DNA of 64,000 bases from NCBI RefSeq assembly GCF_019175345.1, contig NZ_CP077717.1, forward strand, positions 2,138,001 to 2,202,000, given 5' to 3'. The position numbers and the translations under genes were made by a program. The DNA comes from Saccharolobus shibatae B12. GTDB taxonomy: Archaea > Thermoproteota > Thermoprotei_A > Sulfolobales > Sulfolobaceae. The notes below the pieces were generated by a model. It did not search any database, had not been told where the DNA came from, and worked only from the letters and a program-made list of their open reading frames with translations. Below, one piece after another: positions 15,513 to 26,024 of this stretch (position 1 is the first letter of the stretch; every line of letters starts with the position of its first letter).

Positions 15513-16603
15513 ATCTTCTTCCCTTTGGTTTCGGTAATTAACACTACGCTTATGAACGTTACCAATATGTATAATAATGTGACTGGTAAGAAAGAGGATT
15601 GATTAGCTCTTAGTATCACTGGAGCCAGTGAACCTCCCAGTATACTCGCTACTTGATAGGAAAAATTTGATGCAGTAAATCTATATCTTTTATCAAATAT
15701 TTCAGTAAATATTGAAGATTGTGGAGCATATAATGCTGAATCCGAAACCGACATCAGTATTTCCCCTGGGAGTAAATTTCTTCTTGATAGCACAATACCG
15801 GCTAGGATCATTAGTATTGACCCGATAATTACGATCTTCCTCCTTCCAAATAGGTCACTTAAGTAGCCAAAGAACGGGATTAGGAAGAGCTGAAAGGAAA
15901 TAGAGATTAGTACTATTAACGAGAGGAAGGAAATTGAGGATGAGTTTATGAAAATATAGGAGGTAAAGATATAGAAGTTTGCACTTTCACTCACTTTAAT
16001 CCCTATTGATTTTAAAATATTCTTCCAGTCGTGTCTCATTGCTTCTAATAGTGGTTGTGTTTCACTTCTAGTCACCTTTTGCGCAGTTACATCCTTGACT
16101 AACAATAATGAGAGAAGTGATAGGAAGGTTATTGAGAGAAATGAGTAAGGCCAGTAAACAGAGTAATTATAGATTACTAGGATAGTGAGTGAAGATAATA
16201 TAACGCCAATTGGGACTGATAATTGCAATAAACTTGTAATAAACCCTCTAAATTTGTGCTCAGAATACGCTTCTATGACGATAGTACTAGCTCCACCCCA
16301 TTCTCCGCCTAAACTAAGACCTTGCAAAAGTCTTGAAATAATTAAAGGATAGACATTAGGTATCAACACTATTAGGGATGAAACTGCTAACGTAATGCCA
16401 GTTAAGATTAAGGCAACTCTCCTATTTACCCTATCCCCAATATACCCAAATATTATGCTCCCTAGCATTCTTGCTATAAAACCCAGAACGAAAATTATTG
16501 AGCCAATTATAACGTTAAATTCTATGAAAGAGAGCTGGGAAAATAAAAAGAAGGCGTACCATTGGGAAATTGTTAAGAGTATACTTCCTACTAAAGTCCT
16601 CAT
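15509..16603 (-). CDS. MFS transporter, 364 aa
   Basis: A twelve-helix-type major facilitator, slightly short. The loop after helix 2 carries motif A (GYIGDRVNRRVAL), and a second copy follows at GYLSDLFGRRKIV. The helix 4-5 region reads LLQGLSLGGEWGGASTIVIEA, the signature of the metabolite:proton symporter group (MHS; shikimate, proline/betaine and alpha-ketoglutarate carriers), where GGEWGG is diagnostic. It probably imports a carboxylate or amino-acid-like compound. It starts 3 bp after the trpB2 stop on the same strand, so the two are likely co-transcribed. That makes an aromatic precursor such as indole, anthranilate or shikimate worth considering. The 3' end overlaps the pentein gene by 4 bp. 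Confidence 0.8.
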   Translation of the reverse strand: MRTLVGSILLTISQWYAFFLFSQLSFIEFNVIIGSIIFVLGFIARMLGSIIFGYIGDRVNRRVALILTGITLAVSSLIVLIPNVYPLIISRLLQGLSLGGEWGGASTIVIEAYSEHKFRGFITSLLQLSVPIGVILSSLTILVIYNYSVYWPYSFLSITFLSLLSLLLVKDVTAQKVTRSETQPLLEAMRHDWKNILKSIGIKVSESANFYIFTSYIFINSSSISFLSLIVLISISFQLFLIPFFGYLSDLFGRRKIVIIGSILMILAGIVLSRRNLLPGEILMSVSDSALYAPQSSIFTEIFDKRYRFTASNFSYQVASILGGSLAPVILRANQSSFLPVTLLYILVTFISVVLITETKGKKI

Positions 16604-16606
16604 TTT

Positions 16607-17965
<1,359 letters not shown>

Positions 17966-17987
17966 TCAATCAGAAAAAAGGAATGTA

Positions 17988-18815
17988 ATGTATGTCATTG
18001 AGGTAAATAACGTATGGAAGGCTTATGGTAAGATTATTGCCAATGAGGACATTACGATGAGAGTTAAGGAGGGAGAAATAGTAGCGTTATTGGGACCCAA
18101 TGGCGCTGGTAAGACGACCCTCGTTAAGCAAATTTACGGTGAGTTAACCCCAACTAAGGGTGAAATAAGGGTTCTAGGTAAGAAACCAACTGATAGACAC
18201 GTTAAGAAATTCTTAGGAGTAATCCCGCAAGAATGTGAACCCTATGGTGATCTAACAGTATGGGATAATATATATTACATGGGGAGATTAAAGGGAGCTT
18301 CTAAGGATGAAATTAAGAAGAGAGGAGAGGAATTATTAGAAAGATTGGATTTGAGAAGTAAAAGGAACACTCTGGCTAGGGATCTATCTGGAGGTTTAAA
18401 GAGGAGAACTCTAATCGCAATGGCTTTGATAAATAATCCTAGACTCCTAATACTTGATGAACCCACGACTGGTTTAGATCCTGAAGCCAGGAGGGAGGTG
18501 TGGGAAATATTGCTTAACATGAGAAAGGAGGGTCAGAGTATGTTACTTACTACTCACTATTTGGATGAGGCAGAGAGACTAGCCGATAAGATATATTTTC
18601 TAAGCAGGAAGATTATAGTTGAGGGAACACCTACACAAATAAAGGAGAAATTCGCTGATTGGTACGAGGTAACTGATTACACTAACGGTAAGGTGTATAA
18701 GGTGAAGGGTGAGGAGGAGCTCAAGAAAATCATAATGTCGATTAACGGCAAATTTGAAGTTAGAATGCCTAGTTTAGAGGAAATATATCTTCAAGTGATG
18801 AAGGATGTTGAGTGA
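17988..18815 (+). CDS. ABC transporter ATP-binding protein (ABC-2 exporter), 275 aa
   Basis: The nucleotide-binding subunit of an ABC exporter. Walker A GPNGAGKTT at about residues 35-43, the Q-loop (VIPQECEPYGDLTVWDN), the signature LSGGLKRRTLIAMAL and Walker B LLILDEPTTGLDPEARRE are all intact, and the H-loop histidine is in TTHYLDEAERLADKI. The branch is that of DrrA/CcmA-type importer-like exporters which pair with ABC-2 permeases. The permease gene begins inside its last 11 bp (18805), so the two are coupled. TATA-like AAATTTAAAAGG precedes the ATG by about 30 bp. The exported substrate is unknown; lipids, drugs and polysaccharides are typical. Confidence 0.9.
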   Translation: MYVIEVNNVWKAYGKIIANEDITMRVKEGEIVALLGPNGAGKTTLVKQIYGELTPTKGEIRVLGKKPTDRHVKKFLGVIPQECEPYGDLTVWDNIYYMGRLKGASKDEIKKRGEELLERLDLRSKRNTLARDLSGGLKRRTLIAMALINNPRLLILDEPTTGLDPEARREVWEILLNMRKEGQSMLLTTHYLDEAERLADKIYFLSRKIIVEGTPTQIKEKFADWYEVTDYTNGKVYKVKGEEELKKIIMSINGKFEVRMPSLEEIYLQVMKDVE

Positions 18816-19518
18816 ATTTCTTAACTTAATTGTGATGCAACTAAAGATGATAAAGGCGTACTTACCGGTATTTCTCTTCTTCTCAATACTTTTCCCAATA
18901 GGATTTATGCTAGTATTTGGATATATCTCAATTAGATCATTGACGCCGTTCATAGTAGCTGGGACAATAACGTTTTACGTTTCAATTGGTGTTTTAACTT
19001 CTGTTGCTCAATCTCTTGCATTTGAGAGAAATGCTGGCAGATTTTCCTTAATGATAGCAACTGGTATACCGAGGGAGTTCTATGCAATAAGTATAGCTCT
19101 TAGTAATGGTATTGCGACACTAATTATGATACCAATAATCCTAGTCCTAGGTAGTTATTTACTTCATGTACAAATAAAATCAATTCCATTTCTACTTATA
19201 GCATTGGTATCGTCTCTATTCATGGCTTCAATGTTAGGTATGACATTAGGCTTAGGAATTAGGAACATATACGCCGTAAATCAATACTCAACAATTATAA
19301 GCTTCGTACTTTCCTTCTTCGCCCCAGTTTACTTCCCAGTAACCTTTATACCATTACCATTTCGCTATTTGACTTATATTGAACCTACTACTTACGTCTC
19401 TCAAGCCTTATATTACGCTTTCCTAGGTAATCCTATTTCCTTACTATGGAGTTTAGGGATAATAATTTTCGGTTTCATTTTCGTCATTTTAAGTAGATAT
19501 GTTATAAGAAGACAATAG
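18805..19518 (+). CDS. ABC-2 type permease, 237 aa
   Basis: A six-helix ABC-2 family membrane subunit. Hydrophobic segments lie at about residues 17-37, 48-65, 97-118, 126-150, 158-180 and 215-232, and the C-terminal half contains the usual E-P-x-T-Y-V (YIEPTTYVSQALYYAF), which resembles the conserved N-P-L-T-Y motif of DrrB-type permeases. It works with the ATPase encoded just upstream (11-bp overlap). The gene is followed directly by a perfect 10-bp hairpin and a second hairpin (see 19520-19579), so the operon may end there. Confidence 0.85.
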   Translation: MLSEFLNLIVMQLKMIKAYLPVFLFFSILFPIGFMLVFGYISIRSLTPFIVAGTITFYVSIGVLTSVAQSLAFERNAGRFSLMIATGIPREFYAISIALSNGIATLIMIPIILVLGSYLLHVQIKSIPFLLIALVSSLFMASMLGMTLGLGIRNIYAVNQYSTIISFVLSFFAPVYFPVTFIPLPFRYLTYIEPTTYVSQALYYAFLGNPISLLWSLGIIIFGFIFVILSRYVIRRQ

Positions 19519-19519
19519 T

Positions 19520-19579
19520 TTCTGAATTCCTCCTTGAATTCAGAACTTAATGCCCTTTAGTGCTTTCAAGCGCTGAAAG
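19520..19579 (+). repeat. Two consecutive hairpins just after the ABC permease stop
   Basis: Immediately after the TAG at 19516-19518, TTCTGAATTC (19520-19529) and GAATTCAGAA (19536-19545) form a perfect 10-bp stem with loop CTCCTT. Then CTTTCA (19563-19568) and TGAAAG (19574-19579) form a second 6-bp stem around AGCGC. Archaeal termination depends mainly on T-runs, so these could stabilise the 3' end of the message or mark a small structured RNA. No C/D boxes were found here. Confidence 0.5.
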
Positions 19580-19747
19580 GTGACTTATGTAATGGTTTAA
19601 AAATATACACTAATGTTTTCAGAAAGTTTATAGCTTTCGACTAAGGATGTACCACTAAATCATAGTCTAAAGAACTTTTCCAAAATACTAACGTCTTCTT
19701 TCTCGTCCTTTAGTAAGTTTTTTAACTAATTGTGAACATATCCTCTC

Positions 19748-20863
19748 ATGAATAGGAACAAGTACATAATTATTGGCTTCATAATAATGTGCTTTAATTC
19801 ACTTTACCAATATTCTTGGAACGCTTTAGAGCCTCTCTTAAGAGAGGGATTTAATGTTAGTGTAGTTGAGATAGCCTTAGGCTTTACGTTGTTCAGCATA
19901 TTCTCCTCTGTTTTTCAACCAATTGGAGGTCACTTTGCTGATAAACAAGGCCCAAAAAGGATAGGGGTGATCTCAGCAATTTTGTCAGCAATTGGTTTTA
20001 TGGGTACTTATCTTTCCCCTAATATTTACGTCTTTTTTGTAAGCTGGTCAATAGGTAGTATAGGAGAGGGCATACTTTACGGAATAGCTGCAAACCTAGC
20101 AATGAAGTGGTTTAGGGAAAGAATGGGATTTGCAACTGGGATTGTGTCAATGGGATTTGGAATAGGATCGGCCATAGCTAATCCCTTTATATCCATGGTT
20201 GGTAATTACAGAATAGTAACACTCGCAATAGGATTAGTTGAGATAGTACTATTACCAATTCTCTTGTACATCTCAGATTATCCTCCTAAACTATCTGGTC
20301 AGACTCCAAGGCAAGCCGTTTTAAGTGTCAAATTCTGGCTAATCTACATTTCTTTCGCAACTTCCATAGTTCCGCTAACAGTACTTTCTTCAGAATTACC
20401 AGTACTAGGAAAAGGTTTACCTCAACAAGAATTAGTAACTTTGATCTCAATCTTACCCTTATTAAGTGGAGGATTAAGGCCAATTTTCGGTTACATTGCT
20501 GATAGATTAGGCATATTGAGAACAACGTTCCTTCTTACCATTATATTAACGCTAGGTAGCATATCTTTACTTTTCGGCGAAATAGCACTTTCAACGATTT
20601 TAGTAGGCTTTGCGGGAGGCTCACTAATTACACTCTATTTTAACGTTTCCACGGAGATATTCGGCTTTAAGTTTTCCACAGTGAATAGTGGAATATTATA
20701 TACTGGTAAGGCATTAGGAGGTGTGTTAGGTAGTGTTATATTTGCATTGCTTTACACGATAAGCCTTAGAACATCTGAAATATACACTTTGACTTGTAGC
20801 CTAATAGGAGTTCTTACCCTATTACCACTTTTATTTACTAAGCAGAGCAGAAAGGTTCAATGA
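19748..20863 (+). CDS. MFS transporter, OFA-like, 371 aa
   Basis: A twelve-helix major facilitator. The sequence YQYSWNALEPLLREGFNVS in the first loop, motif A GGHFADKQGPKRIG after helix 2 and GYIADRLGILRTT in the second half match the oxalate/formate antiporter-type group (COG2223-like) of organic acid carriers. GEGILYGIAANLAMKWF in helix 4 and its flank also fits this group, which typically has G-x-x-Y-G...A-x-K-W-F. The substrate is not known; a mono- or dicarboxylate is plausible. It is a single gene following a 229-bp gap, with ATG 19748 and no close Shine-Dalgarno sequence. Confidence 0.75.
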   Translation: MNRNKYIIIGFIIMCFNSLYQYSWNALEPLLREGFNVSVVEIALGFTLFSIFSSVFQPIGGHFADKQGPKRIGVISAILSAIGFMGTYLSPNIYVFFVSWSIGSIGEGILYGIAANLAMKWFRERMGFATGIVSMGFGIGSAIANPFISMVGNYRIVTLAIGLVEIVLLPILLYISDYPPKLSGQTPRQAVLSVKFWLIYISFATSIVPLTVLSSELPVLGKGLPQQELVTLISILPLLSGGLRPIFGYIADRLGILRTTFLLTIILTLGSISLLFGEIALSTILVGFAGGSLITLYFNVSTEIFGFKFSTVNSGILYTGKALGGVLGSVIFALLYTISLRTSEIYTLTCSLIGVLTLLPLLFTKQSRKVQ

Positions 20864-20974
20864 TTTTTTATCTTATAATCAACTAATAGTCAAGTAATAC
20901 ATAAATTGATAATACCAAATCGAGATAGAACAATAGATATAGCTCTATTTAAGAAGAATTAGAGGATACTAGTA

Positions 20975-20986
20975 TACTGATCAGTA
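20975..20986. promoter_or_regulatory. 12-bp palindrome upstream of the sedolisin promoter
   Basis: TACTGATCAGTA at 20975-20986 is a perfect palindrome. It lies about 15-20 bp before the TATA-like AAGTTTAAAAATTA (about 21001-21014), which itself is some 25 bp before the ATG at 21034. Its place suits an activator or repressor site controlling the secreted protease. Confidence 0.35.
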
Positions 20987-21033
20987 CACTTATTGGTAGA
21001 AAAGTTTAAAAATTAGTAACAGTATAAACAAAT

Positions 21034-24000
21034 ATGTATAGGTATATATTTTTAATGTCGATGCTATTAATTTCCATTATACCCCTAGTTTTTGCATCAA
21101 ATTCCAGTCTATACCAAAATCCAGTAACTTTAAAAGGATTTAGAGAAATAGGAACTCTAAATGCCAATCAAGAGGTAATAGTTACAATCTTCGTACCGCT
21201 TAAAAATCTAGATCTATTATACTATTACGCCAGTGCAACCTCAAACCCAAGTTCACCGCTATATCATAAATTCTTAAGTCCTCAAGAGGTACAGCAGTTA
21301 TTCTTACCTACTGAAGAGTATAATCAAATTCTAAACTACGTCAAAAGTAGCGGATTTCAAGTGATATTTACTGCATCGAATTCAGTAATAGTAATAAAAG
21401 GTACAGTGGGGCAAGTTGAGAAGTATTTAGGTACTAATTATGCTGTTTACTCTAATGGTTCGGTAACATACTACACCAACTACGGATATCCCAAGATAAA
21501 CGCATATGTATACTCCAGTAACATTTCTGCAATATTCTTCGCCCATCCATCTACGTTAATTACTGAGAGTACAATAAAGAGCTTTCAACAAGAGATAAAT
21601 CAAACATTTCCACTTGAAGGCTATTGGCCAACCGTATTGCAAAAAGTTTACAATGTTACTACAGAGGGAGAGAATACTACAATAGGAATACTGGACTTTT
21701 ATGGTGATCCTTACATTGTACAGCAATTAGCGTATTTCGACAAGGTTACTGGATTACCAAATCCTCCCAACTTTACTGTAGTACAAATTGGACCCTATAA
21801 TCCCAACTTAGGAATTGCAACTGGTTGGGCTGGTGAAATTAGCCTAGATGTTGAAGTAGCACACGCAATAGCCCCAAAGGCTAACATAACGCTATATATC
21901 GCTAATTCAAATATTCCTTTACCCGCTATTATCGCATATATTACAAGTCAAAATAAAGTTGATACATTATCCCAAAGCTTTAGCATACCAGAAAGTTTCT
22001 TTTCCTCACTTTTCAACGGGCCATTATTCTATTCATACATAATATTAAGTGATGAGTACTATGCACTAGGTTCAGCTGAGGGAATAACTTTCCTAGCAAG
22101 TTCTGGAGATGCTGGAGGTTCTGGGTATAGTAATGGACCAATAGGCACAGTAGGATATCCCTCAACGTCACCTTTCGTAACTTCAGTGGGAGGTACGACT
22201 GTATATTTACAATTCCCTAACGGCTCGTATTATCAGACTGCTTGGTCTAACTACGGTTTCGTTCCAAATGATGTAAATTATGGTGGTTCAACGGGTGGTG
22301 TAAGCATAATTGAGCCTAAACCATGGTATCAATGGGGGCTACAAACCCCATCTACTTATCCAAACGGTAAGCTAATACCAGAGATCTCCGCCAACGCTAA
22401 CGTATACCCTGGGATATACATCGTTTTACCAGGTAACACAACCGGGATAGGAGGAGGTACAAGTGAGGCTTCTCCCCTAACTGCTGGAGTGCTAGCCACA
22501 ATTGAAAGCTATACTCATCACAGAATAGGCTTACTTAATCCTATACTAGCTTACATGGCTGAGAATTACTACGGTAAAGCAATAGAGCCAATAACGTTTG
22601 GTTATAACATACCGTGGGTTGCAACTTATGGCTATAACTTGGTAACCGGCTACGGTACAATCAACGCGGGTTACTTTGAAAAAATACTATCTACACTTAA
22701 TTTATCAAAAGAACTGAACGTAATTGTTAGCGTTTATAATACATCAATACCCACAGTACCTCCTCAACAATTCTACCCTGGACAACGTATTCTAGTTACT
22801 GCTAATATAACGTATCCTAACGGAAGTCCAGTGCAAACTGGAGAATTCAAGGTATTAATAGAGAACTACCTGGGGAACTTAACTACGTTTAACCTAACAT
22901 ATAATTCACTTACTAAATTATGGACTGGTAGTGGCGTTTTACCCAGTAATGCTAGTGGTGTTTTATTCATCTATGTTTATGGAAGTAGTGATGGAGTAAG
23001 GGGAATTGGATATTATGAGACCTTCTCTGGATATTACGTAACATTCGATTATACAATGACTTTTACACCAGTCTATACAGAGTTGAAAAATGCTGAACTG
23101 GGAATTACCTTATCTAACTCATACTTCCAAGCACCAATTGGAGTAATGAATATTACCCTTAATATTTACTCCTATAACATAACGACAAACGAATATACAC
23201 TTGTAACGACGTTAAATGTACCTATTAAGGATGGTGTAGGAGTTATCGATTTACCAGCAAACCTAAGTGTAGGAGATCTATTGATTGAAGCGGTAGGCAG
23301 TGCTTATGGATTTGATGCATTTACTAATGGAATATACATGCAAAGCTTATTCGTATTGCCACAAGTGGTAGTTGAGCCCGGTAGTGTATCACCGGGACAA
23401 TACATCACAATAGAAGGAACGATTATACCACCAATTAACTTACCCAGTAGTACATTCCAAGACGCATTATATGGTACTAACATTACTGCTAAATTGGTGA
23501 ATAGTAACGGAATTGCAATAAGTGAGGCTAATATTCCATTATCATTAAATGGAATATACTTTGGATATTTATACGTACCCAAAAACGCTTCTCCAGGGAT
23601 TTATAACATTTTATTGTTCGCAAACTATTACTCTTATACTTTAAACACTACAATTCAAGGATTCTACTACGGTCAGATATACATTTCTAATCAGGCTATG
23701 ATTTCAGTGAAGTCAGTTAGCTACGCATTCGAGGGACAGACTGTTTTCATTTACGCTAATATAACTAATGGTACTAGTGAAGTCAAGTTTGGAATGTTTA
23801 GTGCCACTGTGTATCCCTCCAGTCTCTCATTTTATTACAGTACGATAAGCTCAATAATAGAGATACCGTTATGGTATAATCCTAAGATAGGAGAATGGGA
23901 AGGGAATTTCACACTGCCTTCAACCATTAGCGCTGGGAATCTAACTTACTTAGCTGGACAAGGATATTTCGGGATGCCATTCAAGATCTTAATAACCGGA

Positions 24001-24843
24001 ATTTCTGCCTTCGGAAATCCAACCACTACCAACCCCGGTAATGCCTATACAATCAACGTATTGCCATATACTTTAATTGCGAATCAAACCTTAAATAAGA
24101 CGTTACCATATTACGCAAATTTAGTTAACGTGAAGATAGCGAACGCAAATGGTAACTTATTGAATGACTTCCTTACCAATGTTACCATAATTAACAGTAA
24201 CGTAAAAATATTGAGTGGAAATATATCTGGTTTAGTAATTAGAAATTCCACAGTGTTCATGATGCAGACTAATGCAAATAATATTGTATTGTACAATTCA
24301 ACTCTATACGCAATAGGTGGAAGTATAAACGGATTAAATGTAATTGACTCTAAAGTAGTTCCAATAAACGTACACATTCAAGGTTTACATCCAGAATTAC
24401 CAACTATTACAATAAACTCACCTTCTAAGAACATAACTGGAACTATTAACGTTACTGTTACCGTGGTAGGTGAAGACGTAAGTGAAGTTAACGTATACTT
24501 AAATGGTAATCTGATAAATTCGTTTACAAACAATGGGACTCATGTAGTAACTATAAATACTCAAAACTACCCAGATGGTGGATATAATCTAACAATTACA
24601 GCAATTCAGAGCGATGGTTTAAGTAGTAGCAATAGTAGCTATCTATATTTTGAAAACGGTTTAACCAATATAAACGGAAAGGTTAGTGTGATATCTAATC
24701 AGTTGACTAATGTAAGTAATAGTTTGTCATCTTCCATATCTTCCTTAAGGACTGCATTATCAGAATATGAGACTATATCTTTAGTACTCGGTATTGTCGC
24801 AATAGTTTTGGCAATATTTGCTCTAATAAGAAGGAGAAGATAA
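21034..24843 (+). CDS. Secreted sedolisin-family (S53) serine protease, cell-surface anchored, 1269 aa
   Basis: A secreted acid protease. A signal peptide covers about residues 1-21 (hydrophobic run ending in VFAS). A pro-kumamolisin activation domain follows (about 30-190, with YHKFLSPQEVQQLF). The S53 catalytic domain (about 200-560) shows E268 and D272 in GEISLDVE, the oxyanion D359 in SSGDAGGSG, and the nucleophile S477 in GGGTSEASPLTAG. The remaining 700 residues are beta-rich repeats with many N-x-S/T glycosylation sites. Near the end are a short coiled-coil-like serine/leucine stretch and a membrane helix followed by RRRR, so the enzyme is anchored to the outer face of the membrane. 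It should work at the acidic outside pH. Confidence 0.9.
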   Translation: MYRYIFLMSMLLISIIPLVFASNSSLYQNPVTLKGFREIGTLNANQEVIVTIFVPLKNLDLLYYYASATSNPSSPLYHKFLSPQEVQQLFLPTEEYNQILNYVKSSGFQVIFTASNSVIVIKGTVGQVEKYLGTNYAVYSNGSVTYYTNYGYPKINAYVYSSNISAIFFAHPSTLITESTIKSFQQEINQTFPLEGYWPTVLQKVYNVTTEGENTTIGILDFYGDPYIVQQLAYFDKVTGLPNPPNFTVVQIGPYNPNLGIATGWAGEISLDVEVAHAIAPKANITLYIANSNIPLPAIIAYITSQNKVDTLSQSFSIPESFFSSLFNGPLFYSYIILSDEYYALGSAEGITFLASSGDAGGSGYSNGPIGTVGYPSTSPFVTSVGGTTVYLQFPNGSYYQTAWSNYGFVPNDVNYGGSTGGVSIIEPKPWYQWGLQTPSTYPNGKLIPEISANANVYPGIYIVLPGNTTGIGGGTSEASPLTAGVLATIESYTHHRIGLLNPILAYMAENYYGKAIEPITFGYNIPWVATYGYNLVTGYGTINAGYFEKILSTLNLSKELNVIVSVYNTSIPTVPPQQFYPGQRILVTANITYPNGSPVQTGEFKVLIENYLGNLTTFNLTYNSLTKLWTGSGVLPSNASGVLFIYVYGSSDGVRGIGYYETFSGYYVTFDYTMTFTPVYTELKNAELGITLSNSYFQAPIGVMNITLNIYSYNITTNEYTLVTTLNVPIKDGVGVIDLPANLSVGDLLIEAVGSAYGFDAFTNGIYMQSLFVLPQVVVEPGSVSPGQYITIEGTIIPPINLPSSTFQDALYGTNITAKLVNSNGIAISEANIPLSLNGIYFGYLYVPKNASPGIYNILLFANYYSYTLNTTIQGFYYGQIYISNQAMISVKSVSYAFEGQTVFIYANITNGTSEVKFGMFSATVYPSSLSFYYSTISSIIEIPLWYNPKIGEWEGNFTLPSTISAGNLTYLAGQGYFGMPFKILITGISAFGNPTTTNPGNAYTINVLPYTLIANQTLNKTLPYYANLVNVKIANANGNLLNDFLTNVTIINSNVKILSGNISGLVIRNSTVFMMQTNANNIVLYNSTLYAIGGSINGLNVIDSKVVPINVHIQGLHPELPTITINSPSKNITGTINVTVTVVGEDVSEVNVYLNGNLINSFTNNGTHVVTINTQNYPDGGYNLTITAIQSDGLSSSNSSYLYFENGLTNINGKVSVISNQLTNVSNSLSSSISSLRTALSEYETISLVLGIVAIVLAIFALIRRRR

Positions 24844-24884
24844 GACATTATTATTTTTATATTATTTTCCAACTACATTTTCGT

Positions 24885-26024
24885 ATGCTTAAAAACAGAA
24901 ATGAAGTTTTGAAAATCTCATTTTCAGCCTTTTTCGCCGATCTCGGATATCAGGCTGTAGTAGCGTCTTTTCCAATAATTTTCGTATTGATTTTCAAGGC
25001 CCCAATACCCCTTTACGGCTTAGCTGAAGCATTGAATTACGGAATTGGTACTGTAATGGCTTATCTAGGTGGTATGGCGGGAGACAAGTATGGTAGAAAG
25101 AGGATTGCGATTCTAGGAAATATTCTCATCTTGTTTGTTTCTCTAGTAGGACTAGCAGGGAATTACATTCAAGCCCTTATTTTCTTCATGATAGGCTGGT
25201 GGTTTAGGAACTTCAGATCCCCACCAAGAAGGGCAATGATGGCTGAAGTTACATCACCAGATGAGAGATCTGAAGCCTTTGGAATTTTGCATTCCTTAGA
25301 TATAGCTGGAGCGTTATTAGCAATAATTTATCTGACTGTGCTACTTTACCTCCATGTTTCCATATTTTTCATTCTATTATTCACCTCAATACCTTTGCTT
25401 ATGTCAACAATAGTTTTAAGCCTCGTTAACGCAGGAAAGAAAGGAGAAAAGAAGACAGAGAGTAAAATAGTGCAAAAAAGGGTCTTCTGGACTGTCATAT
25501 TATCTACAATGTTCTTTGGATTTAGTCAATACAGCTTCGGCTTTCCCATACTAACTACCACGGAAATTACTGGAAAAGACTATTTGGGAGTATTGGCCTA
25601 CGGTGTGTTCCTCGGCGCTTCTTCACTATTTGGTTACTTATTAGGTAGAATGAAACTAAAGGAATTTGAAAGTTTGGCGTTTCTAGGATACTTAATTGGG
25701 GCAATAGGATCTCTTGGATTTGCGTATTTATCTGGCATTGGTTTGTTTTCCCTTTATCCCCTTTCATTCTTAATGGGAATTAGTGTTGCCTCAACTGAGA
25801 CTTTTGAGCCCACAATAATATCTAAAATAACTAAAGAGGAGGCATATGGTACAAGTATGGGGTATTTATCAGCGGGTAGAAGCGTTGGAATATTTCTCGG
25901 TAATGTGATCATGGGGTTATTGTATCAAATAAGCTATACATATGCATACTTGTTCGCTGCTGTAACTTCTCTAATCTCCTTTGGACTAATCCTAAGCTTA
26001 ATCATGAGACCAAGTGCTTCTTAG
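24885..26024 (+). CDS. MFS transporter, 379 aa
   Basis: A twelve-helix facilitator. Motif A after helix 2 reads GGMAGDKYGRKRIAILGN, and the cytoplasmic loop after helix 3/4 has the RNFRSPPRRAMMAEVTSPDERSEAFG stretch in outline, which resembles the 'R-x-P-x-R-x-A-L-I-A-x-x...R-G-x-A-F-G' loop of several prokaryotic MFS permeases of the DHA1/YjiJ-like type. The substrate cannot be inferred. It follows the sedolisin gene by 41 bp on the same strand. An appealing idea is uptake of peptides or amino acids released by the protease, but this rests on position only. The last 23 bp overlap the converging antiporter gene. Confidence 0.8.
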   Translation: MLKNRNEVLKISFSAFFADLGYQAVVASFPIIFVLIFKAPIPLYGLAEALNYGIGTVMAYLGGMAGDKYGRKRIAILGNILILFVSLVGLAGNYIQALIFFMIGWWFRNFRSPPRRAMMAEVTSPDERSEAFGILHSLDIAGALLAIIYLTVLLYLHVSIFFILLFTSIPLLMSTIVLSLVNAGKKGEKKTESKIVQKRVFWTVILSTMFFGFSQYSFGFPILTTTEITGKDYLGVLAYGVFLGASSLFGYLLGRMKLKEFESLAFLGYLIGAIGSLGFAYLSGIGLFSLYPLSFLMGISVASTETFEPTIISKITKEEAYGTSMGYLSAGRSVGIFLGNVIMGLLYQISYTYAYLFAAVTSLISFGLILSLIMRPSAS

